This document shows, in pieces, positions 35,668 through 46,987 of a stretch of 64,000 nt of DNA. The stretch is from contig JAEKKX010000004.1 of NCBI GenBank assembly GCA_019510125.1, positions 186,001-250,000 on the forward strand, read 5' to 3'. Source of the DNA: Lysobacterales bacterium. GTDB lineage: Bacteria; Pseudomonadota; Gammaproteobacteria; Xanthomonadales; Xanthomonadaceae. The stretch's first letter is position 1. Every line of letters starts with the position of its first letter. Position numbers and translations under genes: made by a program. Under the pieces are notes generated by a model that worked only from the letters and a program-made list of their open reading frames with translations, was not told the origin of the DNA and made no database searches.

Positions 35668-35877
35668 ATGCCGTACGGAACAGTGAAGTGGTTCAACGAC
35701 GCCAAGGGATTTGGCTTCATCGCTCCCGAAGATGGGAGTGCCGACGTGTTCGTGCATTTCTCCGCAATCAATTCGAAGGGCTTCCGCAGTCTGCAGGAAG
35801 GCCAGCGCGTCAGCTACGAAGTGACCACGGGGCCGAAAGGCGCCCAGGCCGCGGGTGTCACTCCCGTGACCGCCTGA
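35668..35877 (+). CDS. cspA: Cold-shock protein (CspA family)
   Basis: Single-domain OB-fold RNA chaperone of 69 aa. RNP1 is KGFGFI and RNP2 is VFVHF, followed by the usual [21 protein letters not shown] aggaa is 2-3 nt from the optimal distance to the ATG. It is monocistronic, with its own promoter-like element and a strong rho-independent terminator. Confidence 0.96.
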   Translation: MPYGTVKWFNDAKGFGFIAPEDGSADVFVHFSAINSKGFRSLQEGQRVSYEVTTGPKGAQAAGVTPVTA

Positions 35878-35906
35878 GTCGCGTCGCGTGTCTCATCCCG
35901 ATTCCA

Positions 35907-35931
35907 GGCCCCGCTCCGGCGGGGCCTTTTT
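35907..35931 (+). terminator. Rho-independent terminator of the cold-shock gene
   Basis: GGCCCCGC-tccg-GCGGGGCC followed by TTTTT, 30 nt after the csp stop. A canonical intrinsic terminator. Confidence 0.92.
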
Positions 35932-35949
35932 CGTAGGCGGACGACGGGC

Positions 35950-37185
35950 ATGAAGGCGACGCTGCGCATCGCGATCGTCGGCTACGGCACCGCCGGCCAG
36001 GCCCTGGCGGTGGCGCTGGGCCGCGACGGCCATGCGGTCGAGGTGTTCGAGCGCGTGCCGGAGCCCGGTCCGGTCGGCGCCGGCTTCCTGCTCCAGCCGA
36101 CCGGCCTGGGCGCGCTGTGGGCGCTCGGTCTGCTGCCGCAGGCGCTGGCGCACGGCGCGCCAGTGGGGCGCCTGTACGGCGAGACCGTCGACGGCCGTCC
36201 GGTGATGGACATGCGCTATCGCGAACTGCATCCGGCGATCTTCGGCCTGGGCATGCAGCGCGGCGCGATCTTCCGCCTGCTCGACGCCGCGTGGACCGAG
36301 TCGCGACGCCTGCACTGCGGTCGCGCCATCGTCGCGATCGATCACGCGCGCGGCACGCTGCGCGACGACCGCGGCGACGAACACGGCGGCTTCGACCTGA
36401 TCGCGATCGCCGACGGCGCGTCGTCCGCGCTGCGCGCCGGGATCGGCGGGGTCGCGCTCGATCGTCCCTACCCGTGGGGCGCGCAGTGGTGCCTGGTGCC
36501 CGCCGATGGCTGGCGCTGGCCGGACGAACTGCGGCAGCGCTACCGATTGGCGCGGCGCATGGTCGGGCTGCTGCCAGTGGGCACGCGGCCGGACGATCCG
36601 ACGCCGCGCCTGAGTTTCTTCTGGAGCCTGCCGGTCGCCGAACTCGCCGGCGCCGGACGCGACCCCGACCGCTGGCGCGCCGACGTGGCGGAGATCTGGC
36701 CGGAGGCGCTGCCGACGTTGTCCGCCATCGACGTCCCGGAGGGGCTTGCGCAGGCGCGCTACCGCGACTGCGTGATGCGGCGCTGGCATCGCGGCCGCGC
36801 GGTGCTGGTCGGCGACGCCGCGCACGCGATGAGCCCGCAACTGGGGCAGGGCGCGAACATGGCGCTGGTCGATGCGCTCGCGCTGCGCGACGCATTGCGG
36901 GCGGCGCCGACGCTGCCCGAAGCGCTCGTGCGCTACGAACGCGGGCGCCGCGTCCACCTGCGCGCCTACCACTTCTGGAGCCGCTGGCTCACGCCGCTGT
37001 TCCAGTCCGATCGCGACCGCGTCGCCGCCGTGCGCGACCGCGTGTTCCATCCGCTCTCGCGCCTGCCGGGCGGGCGCGGGCAGTCGCTGCGCGTGCTGAC
37101 CGGCACCCGCAACGGCTGGTTCGGGACGTGGCCGCTGCCGCCGGCGTTCGTCGATGCCCTGCGCGGGGCCGCGCCGTCGCGCTAA
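35950..37185 (+). CDS. FAD-dependent aromatic-type monooxygenase
   Basis: Group A flavoprotein hydroxylase of 411 aa. The GxGxxG fingerprint IVGYGTAGQALAVALG is at the N-terminus, the middle fingerprint DLIAIADGASSALR (the DG motif) follows, and FAD-ribityl binding is GDAAHAMSPQLGQGANMAL. It should hydroxylate a small aromatic or related substrate with NAD(P)H and O2. It follows the csp terminator and precedes aidB by 34 nt. The substrate cannot be inferred from context. Confidence 0.85.
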   Translation: MKATLRIAIVGYGTAGQALAVALGRDGHAVEVFERVPEPGPVGAGFLLQPTGLGALWALGLLPQALAHGAPVGRLYGETVDGRPVMDMRYRELHPAIFGLGMQRGAIFRLLDAAWTESRRLHCGRAIVAIDHARGTLRDDRGDEHGGFDLIAIADGASSALRAGIGGVALDRPYPWGAQWCLVPADGWRWPDELRQRYRLARRMVGLLPVGTRPDDPTPRLSFFWSLPVAELAGAGRDPDRWRADVAEIWPEALPTLSAIDVPEGLAQARYRDCVMRRWHRGRAVLVGDAAHAMSPQLGQGANMALVDALALRDALRAAPTLPEALVRYERGRRVHLRAYHFWSRWLTPLFQSDRDRVAAVRDRVFHPLSRLPGGRGQSLRVLTGTRNGWFGTWPLPPAFVDALRGAAPSR

Positions 37186-37219
37186 TGTCGGGGTTCCACC
37201 GCCGCGACGGGAGCGCGCG

Positions 37220-38932
37220 ATGCCCGAGCCGAATGCCGGCCAGTCGATGTCCGGGACGCACGTCGTCCGCAACCAGCCGCCGGAGTTCGGCCCCTGCGAC
37301 CTGTGGGCCGGCGACGCCGCCCTGCGCGAGGCGGTGGCGCGCGAAGGCGGCGCGGCGTTCGCGGCCCATCTCGGCGACTACGGCCGGCTGGCCGGCGACG
37401 CGCTGTACCGGCTGGGTTTCGACGCGCATCGCGACCGGCCGCGGCTGCGCACGCACGACCGCTTCGGCCACCGCATCGACACTGTCGAATTCCATCCGGC
37501 GTACCACGCACTCATGGACGCGGCGATCGCCGGCGGCGTCGCCGGGCTGTCGTGGGCGCCGCAGGCGTGGGCGCTGCCGCAGGCCGGTGCGCACGCGGCG
37601 CGCGCGGCGCTGAGCTACCTGCACCACCAGGTCGAGCCGGGCACGAGTTGCCCGCTGACCATGACCCACGCCGCGGTGCCGGCGCTGCGCCGCGAACCGG
37701 CGCTGCGCGAGTGGGCCGACAAGGCCGCGTCCGCGCGCTACGACCATCGCGACGTGCCGATCGCCGACAAGCCCGGCGTCACCCTCGGCATGGGCATGAC
37801 CGAGAAGCAGGGCGGCAGCGACGTGCGCAGCAACGAGACCGTCGCGACCCCGCTGGCCGGCGACGACTATGCGCTGGTCGGGCACAAGTGGTTCTTCTCC
37901 GCGCCGATGAGCGACGGCTTCCTGGTGCTGGCGCAGGCGCCCGGCGGCCTGAGCTGCTTCCTGATGCCGCGCCGCCTGCCCGACGGCGCGCGCAACGCGT
38001 TCCGGGTGATGCGCCTGAAGGACAAGCTCGGCGACTGGTCGAACGCCTCGTCCGAAGTCGAATTCGACGGCGCCCGCGCGCACCGCATCGGCGAGGAAGG
38101 GCGGGGGGTGTCGGTGATCCTCGAGATGGTGATGCTGACCCGCCTCGACTGCATGCTCGGCTCGGCGGCGGAGATGCGCATGGCGCTGCTGCAGGCCTGG
38201 CACCACTGCCGGCACCGGGTCGCGTTCGGCCGGCGCCTGATCGAGCAGCCGCTGATGCGCAACGTGCTGGCCGACCTCGCGATCGAATCCGAGGCGGCGA
38301 CCGCGTTCGCGCTGCGCGTGGCCGGCGCGGTCGATCGCGCCCCGGCGGACGCGCACGAGGCGGCGTTCGCGCGGGTGGCGACCGCGATCGGCAAGTACTG
38401 GATCTGCAAGCGCGCGCCGGCCTTCGTCAACGAAGCGCAGGAATGCCTCGGCGGCGCCGGCTACGTCGAGGAATCGCTGCTGCCGCGGCTGTACCGGCAG
38501 GCGCCGCTCAATTCGATCTGGGAGGGCAGCGGCAACATCCAGTGCCTGGACGTGCTGCGCGCGCTGCAGCGCGAACCGGGCGCGGCGCAGGCGCTGCACG
38601 ACGAGCTGGCGTCCGCGACCGGCCGCGACCCGGTCTTCGACGCCGCCGCCGCGGCGCTCGCAGGCGACCTGGCCGGATGGCGGACGCTCGACGCCGACGC
38701 CGCGCAGGCGTCGGCGCGCAGGCAGGTCGAGCGTCTGGCGCTGGCGCTGCAGGCGGTGACCCTGGTCCGTGGCGGCAGTCCGCTGGCGGGCGCGTTCTGC
38801 CGCAGCCGGCTGGGCGGCGGGCGCGGGCTCGTGTTCGGCACGCTGGACGACGCCGACGCCGTCGATCGCGCGCTGGCGCGGCTGGACGGGGCCGCAGCCG
38901 CGCCGATCCCGGCGCAGGGAGCGGCGGCATGA
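37220..38932 (+). CDS. aidB: AidB-type acyl-CoA dehydrogenase
   Basis: Protein of 570 aa, start ATG 37220 (MPEPNAGQSMSGTHVVRNQPPEF). It matches AidB throughout: LRTHDRFGHRIDTVEFHP near the start, MGMTEKQGGSDVRSN (FAD/substrate loop), ECLGGAGYVEE and NSIWEGSGNIQCLD at the dehydrogenase C-terminal part, then an extra helical domain. AidB belongs to the adaptive response to alkylation and shields DNA from alkylators. No Ada box was seen upstream. Its stop overlaps the L,D-transpeptidase start by 4 nt. Confidence 0.92.
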   Translation: MPEPNAGQSMSGTHVVRNQPPEFGPCDLWAGDAALREAVAREGGAAFAAHLGDYGRLAGDALYRLGFDAHRDRPRLRTHDRFGHRIDTVEFHPAYHALMDAAIAGGVAGLSWAPQAWALPQAGAHAARAALSYLHHQVEPGTSCPLTMTHAAVPALRREPALREWADKAASARYDHRDVPIADKPGVTLGMGMTEKQGGSDVRSNETVATPLAGDDYALVGHKWFFSAPMSDGFLVLAQAPGGLSCFLMPRRLPDGARNAFRVMRLKDKLGDWSNASSEVEFDGARAHRIGEEGRGVSVILEMVMLTRLDCMLGSAAEMRMALLQAWHHCRHRVAFGRRLIEQPLMRNVLADLAIESEAATAFALRVAGAVDRAPADAHEAAFARVATAIGKYWICKRAPAFVNEAQECLGGAGYVEESLLPRLYRQAPLNSIWEGSGNIQCLDVLRALQREPGAAQALHDELASATGRDPVFDAAAAALAGDLAGWRTLDADAAQASARRQVERLALALQAVTLVRGGSPLAGAFCRSRLGGGRGLVFGTLDDADAVDRALARLDGAAAAPIPAQGAAA

Positions 38933-39441
38933 GCCCGACGTTCGCCCGCACCGCGCTGGCCGCGGCGCTCTCGTGCGTCATCGTCTCCGCGTCGTCGGCG
39001 CCGGCAGCCTGGCCGCCGCCGCTGGCGCCCGTCGCCGAGCGCGCCGACGCGATCCGCGTCGACAAGTCCGAACGGCGCATGGAGCTGCTGCGCAAGGGCA
39101 AGGTGATCCGCAGCTACCGCATCCTGCTCGGCGATGCGCCGGTCGGGCACAAGCGCCAGCAGGGCGACGAGCGCACGCCGGAAGGCCGCTACACCATCAC
39201 TTTTCGCAACGGCGCCAGCCGCTTCCACCTGTCGCTGCGGGTGTCGTATCCGAACGCCGCCGACGTCGCGTGGGCGAAGGCGCACGGCGTCGATCCCGGC
39301 GGCGACATCATGATCCACGGCGGCACGCCGCCCGGTTACCGGCGCGACTGGACCGACGGCTGCATCGCGGTCACCAACGCCGAGATCGAGGAGATCTGGC
39401 GGCTGGTGCCGGTGGCGACGCCGATCACGATCGCGCCCTGA
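38929..39441 (+). CDS. L,D-transpeptidase (YkuD)
   Basis: Periplasmic enzyme of 170 aa with a signal peptide (MSPTFARTALAAALSCVIVSASSA). The YkuD catalytic region shows His130 in IMIHGG and the nucleophile Cys145 in DWTDGCIAVTN. The usual SHGC is replaced by TDGC, while H-x-S/T-x-G-C geometry is kept. It should form 3-3 crosslinks or attach proteins to peptidoglycan. It is coupled to aidB by a 4-nt overlap, an association without obvious functional logic. Confidence 0.9.
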   Translation: MSPTFARTALAAALSCVIVSASSAPAAWPPPLAPVAERADAIRVDKSERRMELLRKGKVIRSYRILLGDAPVGHKRQQGDERTPEGRYTITFRNGASRFHLSLRVSYPNAADVAWAKAHGVDPGGDIMIHGGTPPGYRRDWTDGCIAVTNAEIEEIWRLVPVATPITIAP

Positions 39442-39642
39442 GACGCCGCCGCCGGCGACGGGCCGGGGCCGCCCCGCGCCCCCGGGCGGCCGGTTGCGCG
39501 CGCCCCCCGGACCTGTGTTAAATGCCCGCTGGTTCAAGGGACGCCTGCGCCGCGGGGGAGCGGCAGGGCGAAGGACGCCGCGATCGCGGCGGTTGCGCGC
39601 TTCCGAAGGTACGGAAGGCGCCCAGGGTGTCAGGGAGCGTCG
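39442..39642 (+). other. Leader region of the H-NOX-like gene
   Basis: A 201-bp gap without a gene. It has several GC-rich potential stems (gccgcgatcgcggc at about 39577-39592; cttccgaaggtacggaag near 39600) ahead of the ATG at 39643. No known riboswitch family was recognised. It may simply be the promoter and 5' UTR. Confidence 0.3.
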
Positions 39643-40221
39643 ATGTACGGGGTGATTTTCGATTTTCTGCGCAGCTACGTCATCGAACGCCATGGCGGCC
39701 GCGCGACGTGGGACGCGCTGCTCAAGGAAGCCGGCATCGGCTACAAGGTCTACTTCCCGGTCGCCCAGTACCCGGACGAGGAGATGGTCAAGCTCGCGAC
39801 CACCGCGGCGCGCATGCTCAATGCGCCGTTGACCACGGTGCTCGAGGATTTCGGCGATTTCGTCGGGCCGTCGCTGGTGACGTACTACGAGATGTTCGTC
39901 AAGCCGGAGTGGCGCACGTTCGAGGTGCTCGAGAACGCCAGCTACAAGATCCACGACGCCATCCACAAGCACAATCCCAGGCGCAACCCGCCCGAACTGC
40001 GGACCTACCGCCAGGACGAGGACCGGATGCTGCTGACCTACTACTCCGAGCGCCGCCTGTGCTTCGTGGCCAAGGGCATCGTCCGCGGCCTGGCCAAGAA
40101 GTACGGCGAGGACATCGAGGTCCGCGAGACCCAGTGCATGCACCACGGGGCCGGACAGTGCCACATGGAGATCACCCGCCGGCCGGCCCTCGGCAGCGGG
40201 GGGGGCTATGGAGTAAGGTAG
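39643..40221 (+). CDS. Heme NO-binding (H-NOX-like) protein with cysteine-pair tail
   Basis: Protein of 192 aa beginning MYGVIFDFLRSYVIERHGGRATWDALLKEAGI, the typical HNOB start. The likely proximal His is in YKIHDAIHKH and the YxSxR heme-propionate motif is YYSER. The end differs from stand-alone H-NOX: ETQCMHHGAGQCHMEI is a V4R-like cysteine pair, possibly a zinc or redox site. H-NOX proteins sense NO or O2 for a kinase or cyclase partner, but none is encoded here. Function is inferred from fold signatures. Confidence 0.78.
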   Translation: MYGVIFDFLRSYVIERHGGRATWDALLKEAGIGYKVYFPVAQYPDEEMVKLATTAARMLNAPLTTVLEDFGDFVGPSLVTYYEMFVKPEWRTFEVLENASYKIHDAIHKHNPRRNPPELRTYRQDEDRMLLTYYSERRLCFVAKGIVRGLAKKYGEDIEVRETQCMHHGAGQCHMEITRRPALGSGGGYGVR

Positions 40222-42936
<2,715 letters not shown>

Positions 42937-42987
42937 ACGGGCGACGTCCCGCTTGCCCGCCGCCGCCCCCTCCTCCAGACTGCGCCC

Positions 42988-43503
42988 ATGAAGATTACCC
43001 GTCTGATCCTCGGCCTCGTCCTGCTGCTCCCGCTCGCCGGCTGCGGCTTCCACCTGCGCAACGCGCTGGTGCTGCCGGCCGACCTCGGCCCGCTCGCGGT
43101 GACCGCGCGCGACCCGTACAGCCCGCTGGCGGACGCCCTGGCGCGGGCCATGGAGCGCGCAGGCGCGACCCCGGCCGCGGCCGACGCCGAGGGCGCGACC
43201 CGGCTGGAAGTGCTGTCGGAGAAGTGGAACGACCTGCCGATCGCGATCGACACCTCCGGCCGCGCCCAGGAATTCAGCCTCCGCTACGCCGTGGTGTTCC
43301 GCCTGCGGCGCGCTGACGGCAGCGAGATCCTGCCGCAGCAGGCGGTGGAACTGTCCCGCGACTACATCGCGCCGCCGGCCGACTCGATCGGCCGCAACAG
43401 CGAGCGCGAACTGCTGGTCGACGAAATGCGCAAGGACATGACGGCCGCGATCCTGCGCCGCATCGACGCCGCGCTGCGCGGCGCCCCGGCCGGGGCGCCC
43501 TGA
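42988..43503 (+). CDS. lptE: LPS-assembly lipoprotein LptE
   Basis: Outer-membrane lipoprotein of 171 aa. The lipobox LAGC follows the signal peptide MKITRLILGLVLLLP; the mature chain begins CGFHLRNALVLPADLG, a family hallmark. It plugs the LptD barrel and is needed for LPS insertion into the outer membrane. It follows leuS by 51 nt and precedes holA by 23 nt. Confidence 0.93.
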   Translation: MKITRLILGLVLLLPLAGCGFHLRNALVLPADLGPLAVTARDPYSPLADALARAMERAGATPAAADAEGATRLEVLSEKWNDLPIAIDTSGRAQEFSLRYAVVFRLRRADGSEILPQQAVELSRDYIAPPADSIGRNSERELLVDEMRKDMTAAILRRIDAALRGAPAGAP

Positions 43504-43526
43504 GCGCGGCGCGCCCGCCGCCTCCG

Positions 43527-44585
43527 ATGGAACTCACTCCCGAACGCCTGATCGCCCAGCTCGACAACGAGCCGCTGCGTCCGGTCTATCTGATCGCCGG
43601 CCCGGAGCCGCTGCGCGTGCTGGAAGCCGCCGACGCAGTCCGCGCCCGCGCCCGCGACGAGGGCGTCGCCGAGCGCGAGGTGCTCGACGCCGACGGCCGC
43701 GATTTCGACTGGGGCCGGCTGACCGGCAGCCTCGGCGCGATGAGCCTGTTCGCGAGCCGGCGCCTGATCGACCTGCGCCTGCCCTCGGCGAAGCCGGGCA
43801 AGGACGGCGCCGAGGCGATCCTCGACTTCTGCGCGCATCCGCCGGACGACGTGGTGCTGCTGATCACCGGCGAGGACTGGAGCCGCCAGCACGGCGGCAA
43901 GTGGAGCGAGGCCGTCGCGAAGACCGGCCACCACGCCATCGCCTGGACCCTGAAGCCGCACGAGCTGCCCGACTGGGTCGAGCGCCGGCTGCGCTCGCGC
44001 GGCCTGCGCGCCGACCGCGACGCGGTCGAGCGGCTGGTCGAGCGGGTCGAAGGCAACCTGCTCGCCGCGGCGCAGGAGATCGACAAGCTGGCGCTGCTCG
44101 GCGACGGCACCGCGATCGACCTGGCGCGGATGGAGGCCTACGTCGCCGACGCCGCGCGCTTCGACGTGTTCCGCCTGGTCGACGCCGCGCTCAACGGCCA
44201 GCCGGCGCTGGTGGTGCGGATGCTGCATGGCCTGCGCGCCGAGGGCGAGGCGGTGCCGGCGCTGATGGGCATGCTGGTGATGGAACTGCAGCGCGCCGCG
44301 GCGCTGGCGCGGGCGCAGGCCCGCGGCGGCAATCTCGCCGCCGAGTTCAAGGCGCAGCGGGTCTGGGACGCCAAGCAGGCGGTCTACCGCCGGGCGCTGC
44401 AGCGGCACGACGCCGCGCGCTGGGAGCGGTTCGTGATCGAGGCCGGCCGGGTCGACCGCATCGCCAAGGGCCGCGCCCGCCCGGGCGAGGAGCCCGCCGA
44501 CGCCTGGCTGGCGCTGGAACGCCTGCTGGTGGCGGTCGCCGAGTCCCGCGGCGCGCGCCTGCTGGCCGGCCGCGCGACGGGTTGA
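43527..44585 (+). CDS. holA: DNA polymerase III delta subunit HolA
   Basis: Clamp-loader delta subunit of 352 aa. It begins MELTPERLIAQLDNEPLRPVYLIAGPEPLRVLEAADAVR and has DKLALLGDGTAIDLARMEAYVADAARFDVFRLVDAAL in the collar region. It opens the beta clamp together with the gamma complex. Order lptE-holA-nadD is conserved. Confidence 0.94.
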   Translation: MELTPERLIAQLDNEPLRPVYLIAGPEPLRVLEAADAVRARARDEGVAEREVLDADGRDFDWGRLTGSLGAMSLFASRRLIDLRLPSAKPGKDGAEAILDFCAHPPDDVVLLITGEDWSRQHGGKWSEAVAKTGHHAIAWTLKPHELPDWVERRLRSRGLRADRDAVERLVERVEGNLLAAAQEIDKLALLGDGTAIDLARMEAYVADAARFDVFRLVDAALNGQPALVVRMLHGLRAEGEAVPALMGMLVMELQRAAALARAQARGGNLAAEFKAQRVWDAKQAVYRRALQRHDAARWERFVIEAGRVDRIAKGRARPGEEPADAWLALERLLVAVAESRGARLLAGRATG

Positions 44586-44588
44586 TCC

Positions 44589-45266
44589 GTGCTGCGCGTC
44601 TTCTACGGCGGCACCTTCGACCCGGTGCACAACGGCCATCTGGCGATCGCCCGCGCCGCGCGCGACGCGCTGGCGACGATGGTCCGGCTGCTGCCCGCCG
44701 CCGACCCGCCGCACCGCGCCGCGCCCGGCGCCACCGCCGAGCAGCGCGCCGCGATGCTCGATCTCGCGCTCGAAGGGCAGGGCGGCCTGCGCGTGGACCG
44801 GCGCGAACTGGCCCGCACCACCCCGAGCTGGACCATCGACACCCTGCGCGAGCTGCGCGCCGAATTCGGCGAGGCCGCGCCGCTGGCCTTCGTCGTCGGC
44901 GCCGACAGCCTGCACGGCCTGCCGGGCTGGCGCGAACCGCAGGCGCTGGTCGCCGGCGCGCACTGGGTCGTCGCCGAGCGCCCGGGCAGCACCCTCGACG
45001 AGCACCTCCCGCCGGAGGCCTCGCGGCTGGTCGCCGGACGCTGGACCCGCGATCCCGAGGACCTGCGCCGCAGCCCGGGCGGGCGGGTGCTGCGCCTGCG
45101 CCACCCGCTGCAGCCGGAATCGGCGACCGACATCCGCCGCCGGATCGCCGACGGCGAGACCTGGCACCACCTCGTGCCGCCCGCGGTGGGCCGCTACATC
45201 GTCGAACACCACCTGTACGGCGCGACCCCGGTGACGGTCCGGCCGCCATCGGCACCGCGGGTATAA
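44589..45266 (+). CDS. nadD: Nicotinate-nucleotide adenylyltransferase NadD
   Basis: Enzyme of 225 aa. YGGTFDPVHNGHL (residues 5-17) holds the nucleotidyltransferase GxFxxxHxxH motif; SWTIDTLRELR and SATDIRRRIADG (ISSTxIR-type) follow. It makes NaAD from NaMN and ATP. It starts at GTG 44589, 3 nt after holA. The stop codon TAA overlaps the TATAAT promoter-like element of rsfS. Confidence 0.95.
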   Translation: MLRVFYGGTFDPVHNGHLAIARAARDALATMVRLLPAADPPHRAAPGATAEQRAAMLDLALEGQGGLRVDRRELARTTPSWTIDTLRELRAEFGEAAPLAFVVGADSLHGLPGWREPQALVAGAHWVVAERPGSTLDEHLPPEASRLVAGRWTRDPEDLRRSPGGRVLRLRHPLQPESATDIRRRIADGETWHHLVPPAVGRYIVEHHLYGATPVTVRPPSAPRV

Positions 45267-45267
45267 T
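45262..45267 (+). promoter_or_regulatory. TATAAT element overlapping the nadD stop, before rsfS
   Basis: A perfect TATAAT hexamer (in 'cgggtataatccgg') whose central TAA is the nadD stop codon. It lies 27 nt before the TTG start of rsfS. No good -35 was seen. Confidence 0.5.
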
Positions 45268-45293
45268 CCGGCCATTCCACCCGAGGACCGCTC

Positions 45294-45701
45294 TTGTCCA
45301 GTTCCAGCAACGCGCACGTGATCAAGACCGTGCTGCCCACGCCGCCCCCGGCCGCCGACGTCCTGCTGCGCCAGGTCCGGGCCGCGGTCGAGGACCTCAA
45401 GGCCAAGGATGTCGTCGAGATCGACGTCCGCGGCAAGACCAGCGTCTGCGACTTCCTGCTGATCGCCTCGGGCACCTCGACCCGTCACGTCAAATCGATC
45501 GCCGACGAGGCGGTGAAGAAGGTCAAGGAGCTCGACGTCATGCCGCTGGGCGTGGAAGGCGAGCGCGAGGCCGAATGGGTGCTGGTCGATCTGGGCGACG
45601 TCGTGCTCCACGTCATGCTGCCGCGGGTGCGCGAGTTCTACGCGCTGGAGCGGCTGTGGACCGTCGGCGACCAGCCGCCGGAGCACGCCGACGCGGACTG
45701 A
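45294..45701 (+). CDS. rsfS: Ribosome silencing factor RsfS
   Basis: Protein of 135 aa. The core [41 protein letters not shown] is the RsfS/YbeB fold. It binds L14 on the 50S subunit and blocks subunit joining in stationary phase. The apparent start is TTG 45294, and an internal start would truncate the N-terminus. It follows nadD as in most bacteria. Confidence 0.95.
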   Translation: MSSSSNAHVIKTVLPTPPPAADVLLRQVRAAVEDLKAKDVVEIDVRGKTSVCDFLLIASGTSTRHVKSIADEAVKKVKELDVMPLGVEGEREAEWVLVDLGDVVLHVMLPRVREFYALERLWTVGDQPPEHADAD

Positions 45702-45756
45702 GGTCCGCCGCCGGTCGTCCATCCCGCCATTCCGCCGCACGTCCCGGAGACGTCCG

Positions 45757-46215
45757 ATGAGCGACCCCTACAACTCCGGCGCCGGCGGCTCGCCGCCGCC
45801 GCTGCCCGCGTCCAGGCCCGCTTCCGCGGCCGTGCCGGCGCAACGCCCGCGGATGGCGCCAGCCACGCTCGGCGACACGATGGTCACCACCGCCTTCGCG
45901 CTGCCCGGCTACCGGGTCGTCGAGAATCTCGGCATCGTCCGCGGCATCGTCGTGCGCTCGCGCTCGGTGGTCGGCAATTTCATCGGTGGCCTGCAGACGC
46001 TGTTCGGCGGCAACATCACCATCTACACCGAGCTGTGCGAGCAGGCCCGCGCGGACACCTACCGCGACATGGTCGCCCACGCCCGCCAACTGCGCGCGAA
46101 CGCGATCATCGGCATGCGCTACGACGCCACCGAGGTCATGGCCGGGCTCACCGAAGTGCTGTGCTACGGGACCGCCGTGGTCGTGGAGGCCGTCGTCGAG
46201 CCGGCCGAAGGCTGA
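45757..46215 (+). CDS. YbjQ/UPF0145 family protein with extended N-terminus
   Basis: Protein of 152 aa. Residues about 45-150 ([28 protein letters not shown]… [13 protein letters not shown]) match the YbjQ family, pentameric small proteins of unknown role sometimes called heavy-metal-binding. A 40-residue Pro/Ala-rich tail precedes the domain ([14 protein letters not shown]) and is not typical. It stands between rsfS and rlmH, where this family is not usually found. Confidence 0.85.
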   Translation: MSDPYNSGAGGSPPPLPASRPASAAVPAQRPRMAPATLGDTMVTTAFALPGYRVVENLGIVRGIVVRSRSVVGNFIGGLQTLFGGNITIYTELCEQARADTYRDMVAHARQLRANAIIGMRYDATEVMAGLTEVLCYGTAVVVEAVVEPAEG

Positions 46216-46225
46216 TCGGGCGGCG

Positions 46226-46696
46226 ATGAAGGCCCGCCTCGTCGCCGTCGGCGAACGCGCCCCGTCCTGGGTCGCGGAAGGCTTCGCCGAGTACCGCAAG
46301 CGACTGTCGCACTGGCTGCCGCTGGACCTGGTCGAGATCGAGCCGGGCCTGCGCGGCAAGGGCCGCGATCCGGCGCGCGCGACCGCCGACGAAGGCGCGC
46401 GCGTGCTCGCGGCGCTGCCGAAGTCGGCGCAGATCGTGGCGCTGGACGGCCGCGGCCGGCAGCATTCCTCCGAACAGCTTGCGCAGCGGCTGGAGCACTG
46501 GCGCGCCGGCGGCCGCGACCTGGCGTTCCTGATCGGCGGCCCGGAAGGCCATGCGCCCGAGGTGCTGGCGCGCGCCGACGAGCAGTGGTCGCTGGGGCCG
46601 CTGACGCTGCCGCACATGCTCGTCCGGCTGGTGCTGGCCGAACAGCTCTATCGCGCCGCCGCGCTGCTGGCGAACCATCCGTACCACCGGGCCTGA
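46226..46696 (+). CDS. rlmH: 23S rRNA pseudouridine-1915 N3-methyltransferase RlmH
   Basis: SPOUT methyltransferase of 156 aa. It shows VALDGRGRQHSSEQLA, FLIGGPEGHAPEVL (the AdoMet knot) and the C-terminal LPHMLVRLVLAEQLYRA with NHPYHRA. It methylates pseudouridine 1915 in helix 69 of 23S rRNA. It is commonly next to rsfS; here the YbjQ gene lies between. It starts at ATG 46226. Confidence 0.96.
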   Translation: MKARLVAVGERAPSWVAEGFAEYRKRLSHWLPLDLVEIEPGLRGKGRDPARATADEGARVLAALPKSAQIVALDGRGRQHSSEQLAQRLEHWRAGGRDLAFLIGGPEGHAPEVLARADEQWSLGPLTLPHMLVRLVLAEQLYRAAALLANHPYHRA

Positions 46697-46987
46697 GCGG
46701 TTTCACCGCCCTGCGCCGCGCGCCGCGGCGTGCGCGAACGGCCCCGCGGCGTGCGCATGCGCACAGCGCGCGCGTGTGCGCAGCCGCGAAAGCGCGCGTC
46801 CGGCCGTTCATTGATGAATTGCGTCACGGTTTCCGTGGCCGCGGCCGTCTACCGTGCCGGGCGTGCCGCTGCGGCGGCGCCTCCGCGCGCCGCCCGCCGA
46901 CGGCCGCGGTTCCTTCCCCCGTTCGGCGCGAGCGCCGGCGGCACGCCCTCCGCGGCATGTGCCCCCGCGCTGTCCGCAGGTGAGCCC

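Noticed and set aside
46697-46987. Longer start for the secreted lipoprotein
   Set aside because: The extra 86 residues are Arg/Ala-rich and would place the lipobox far from the N-terminus.
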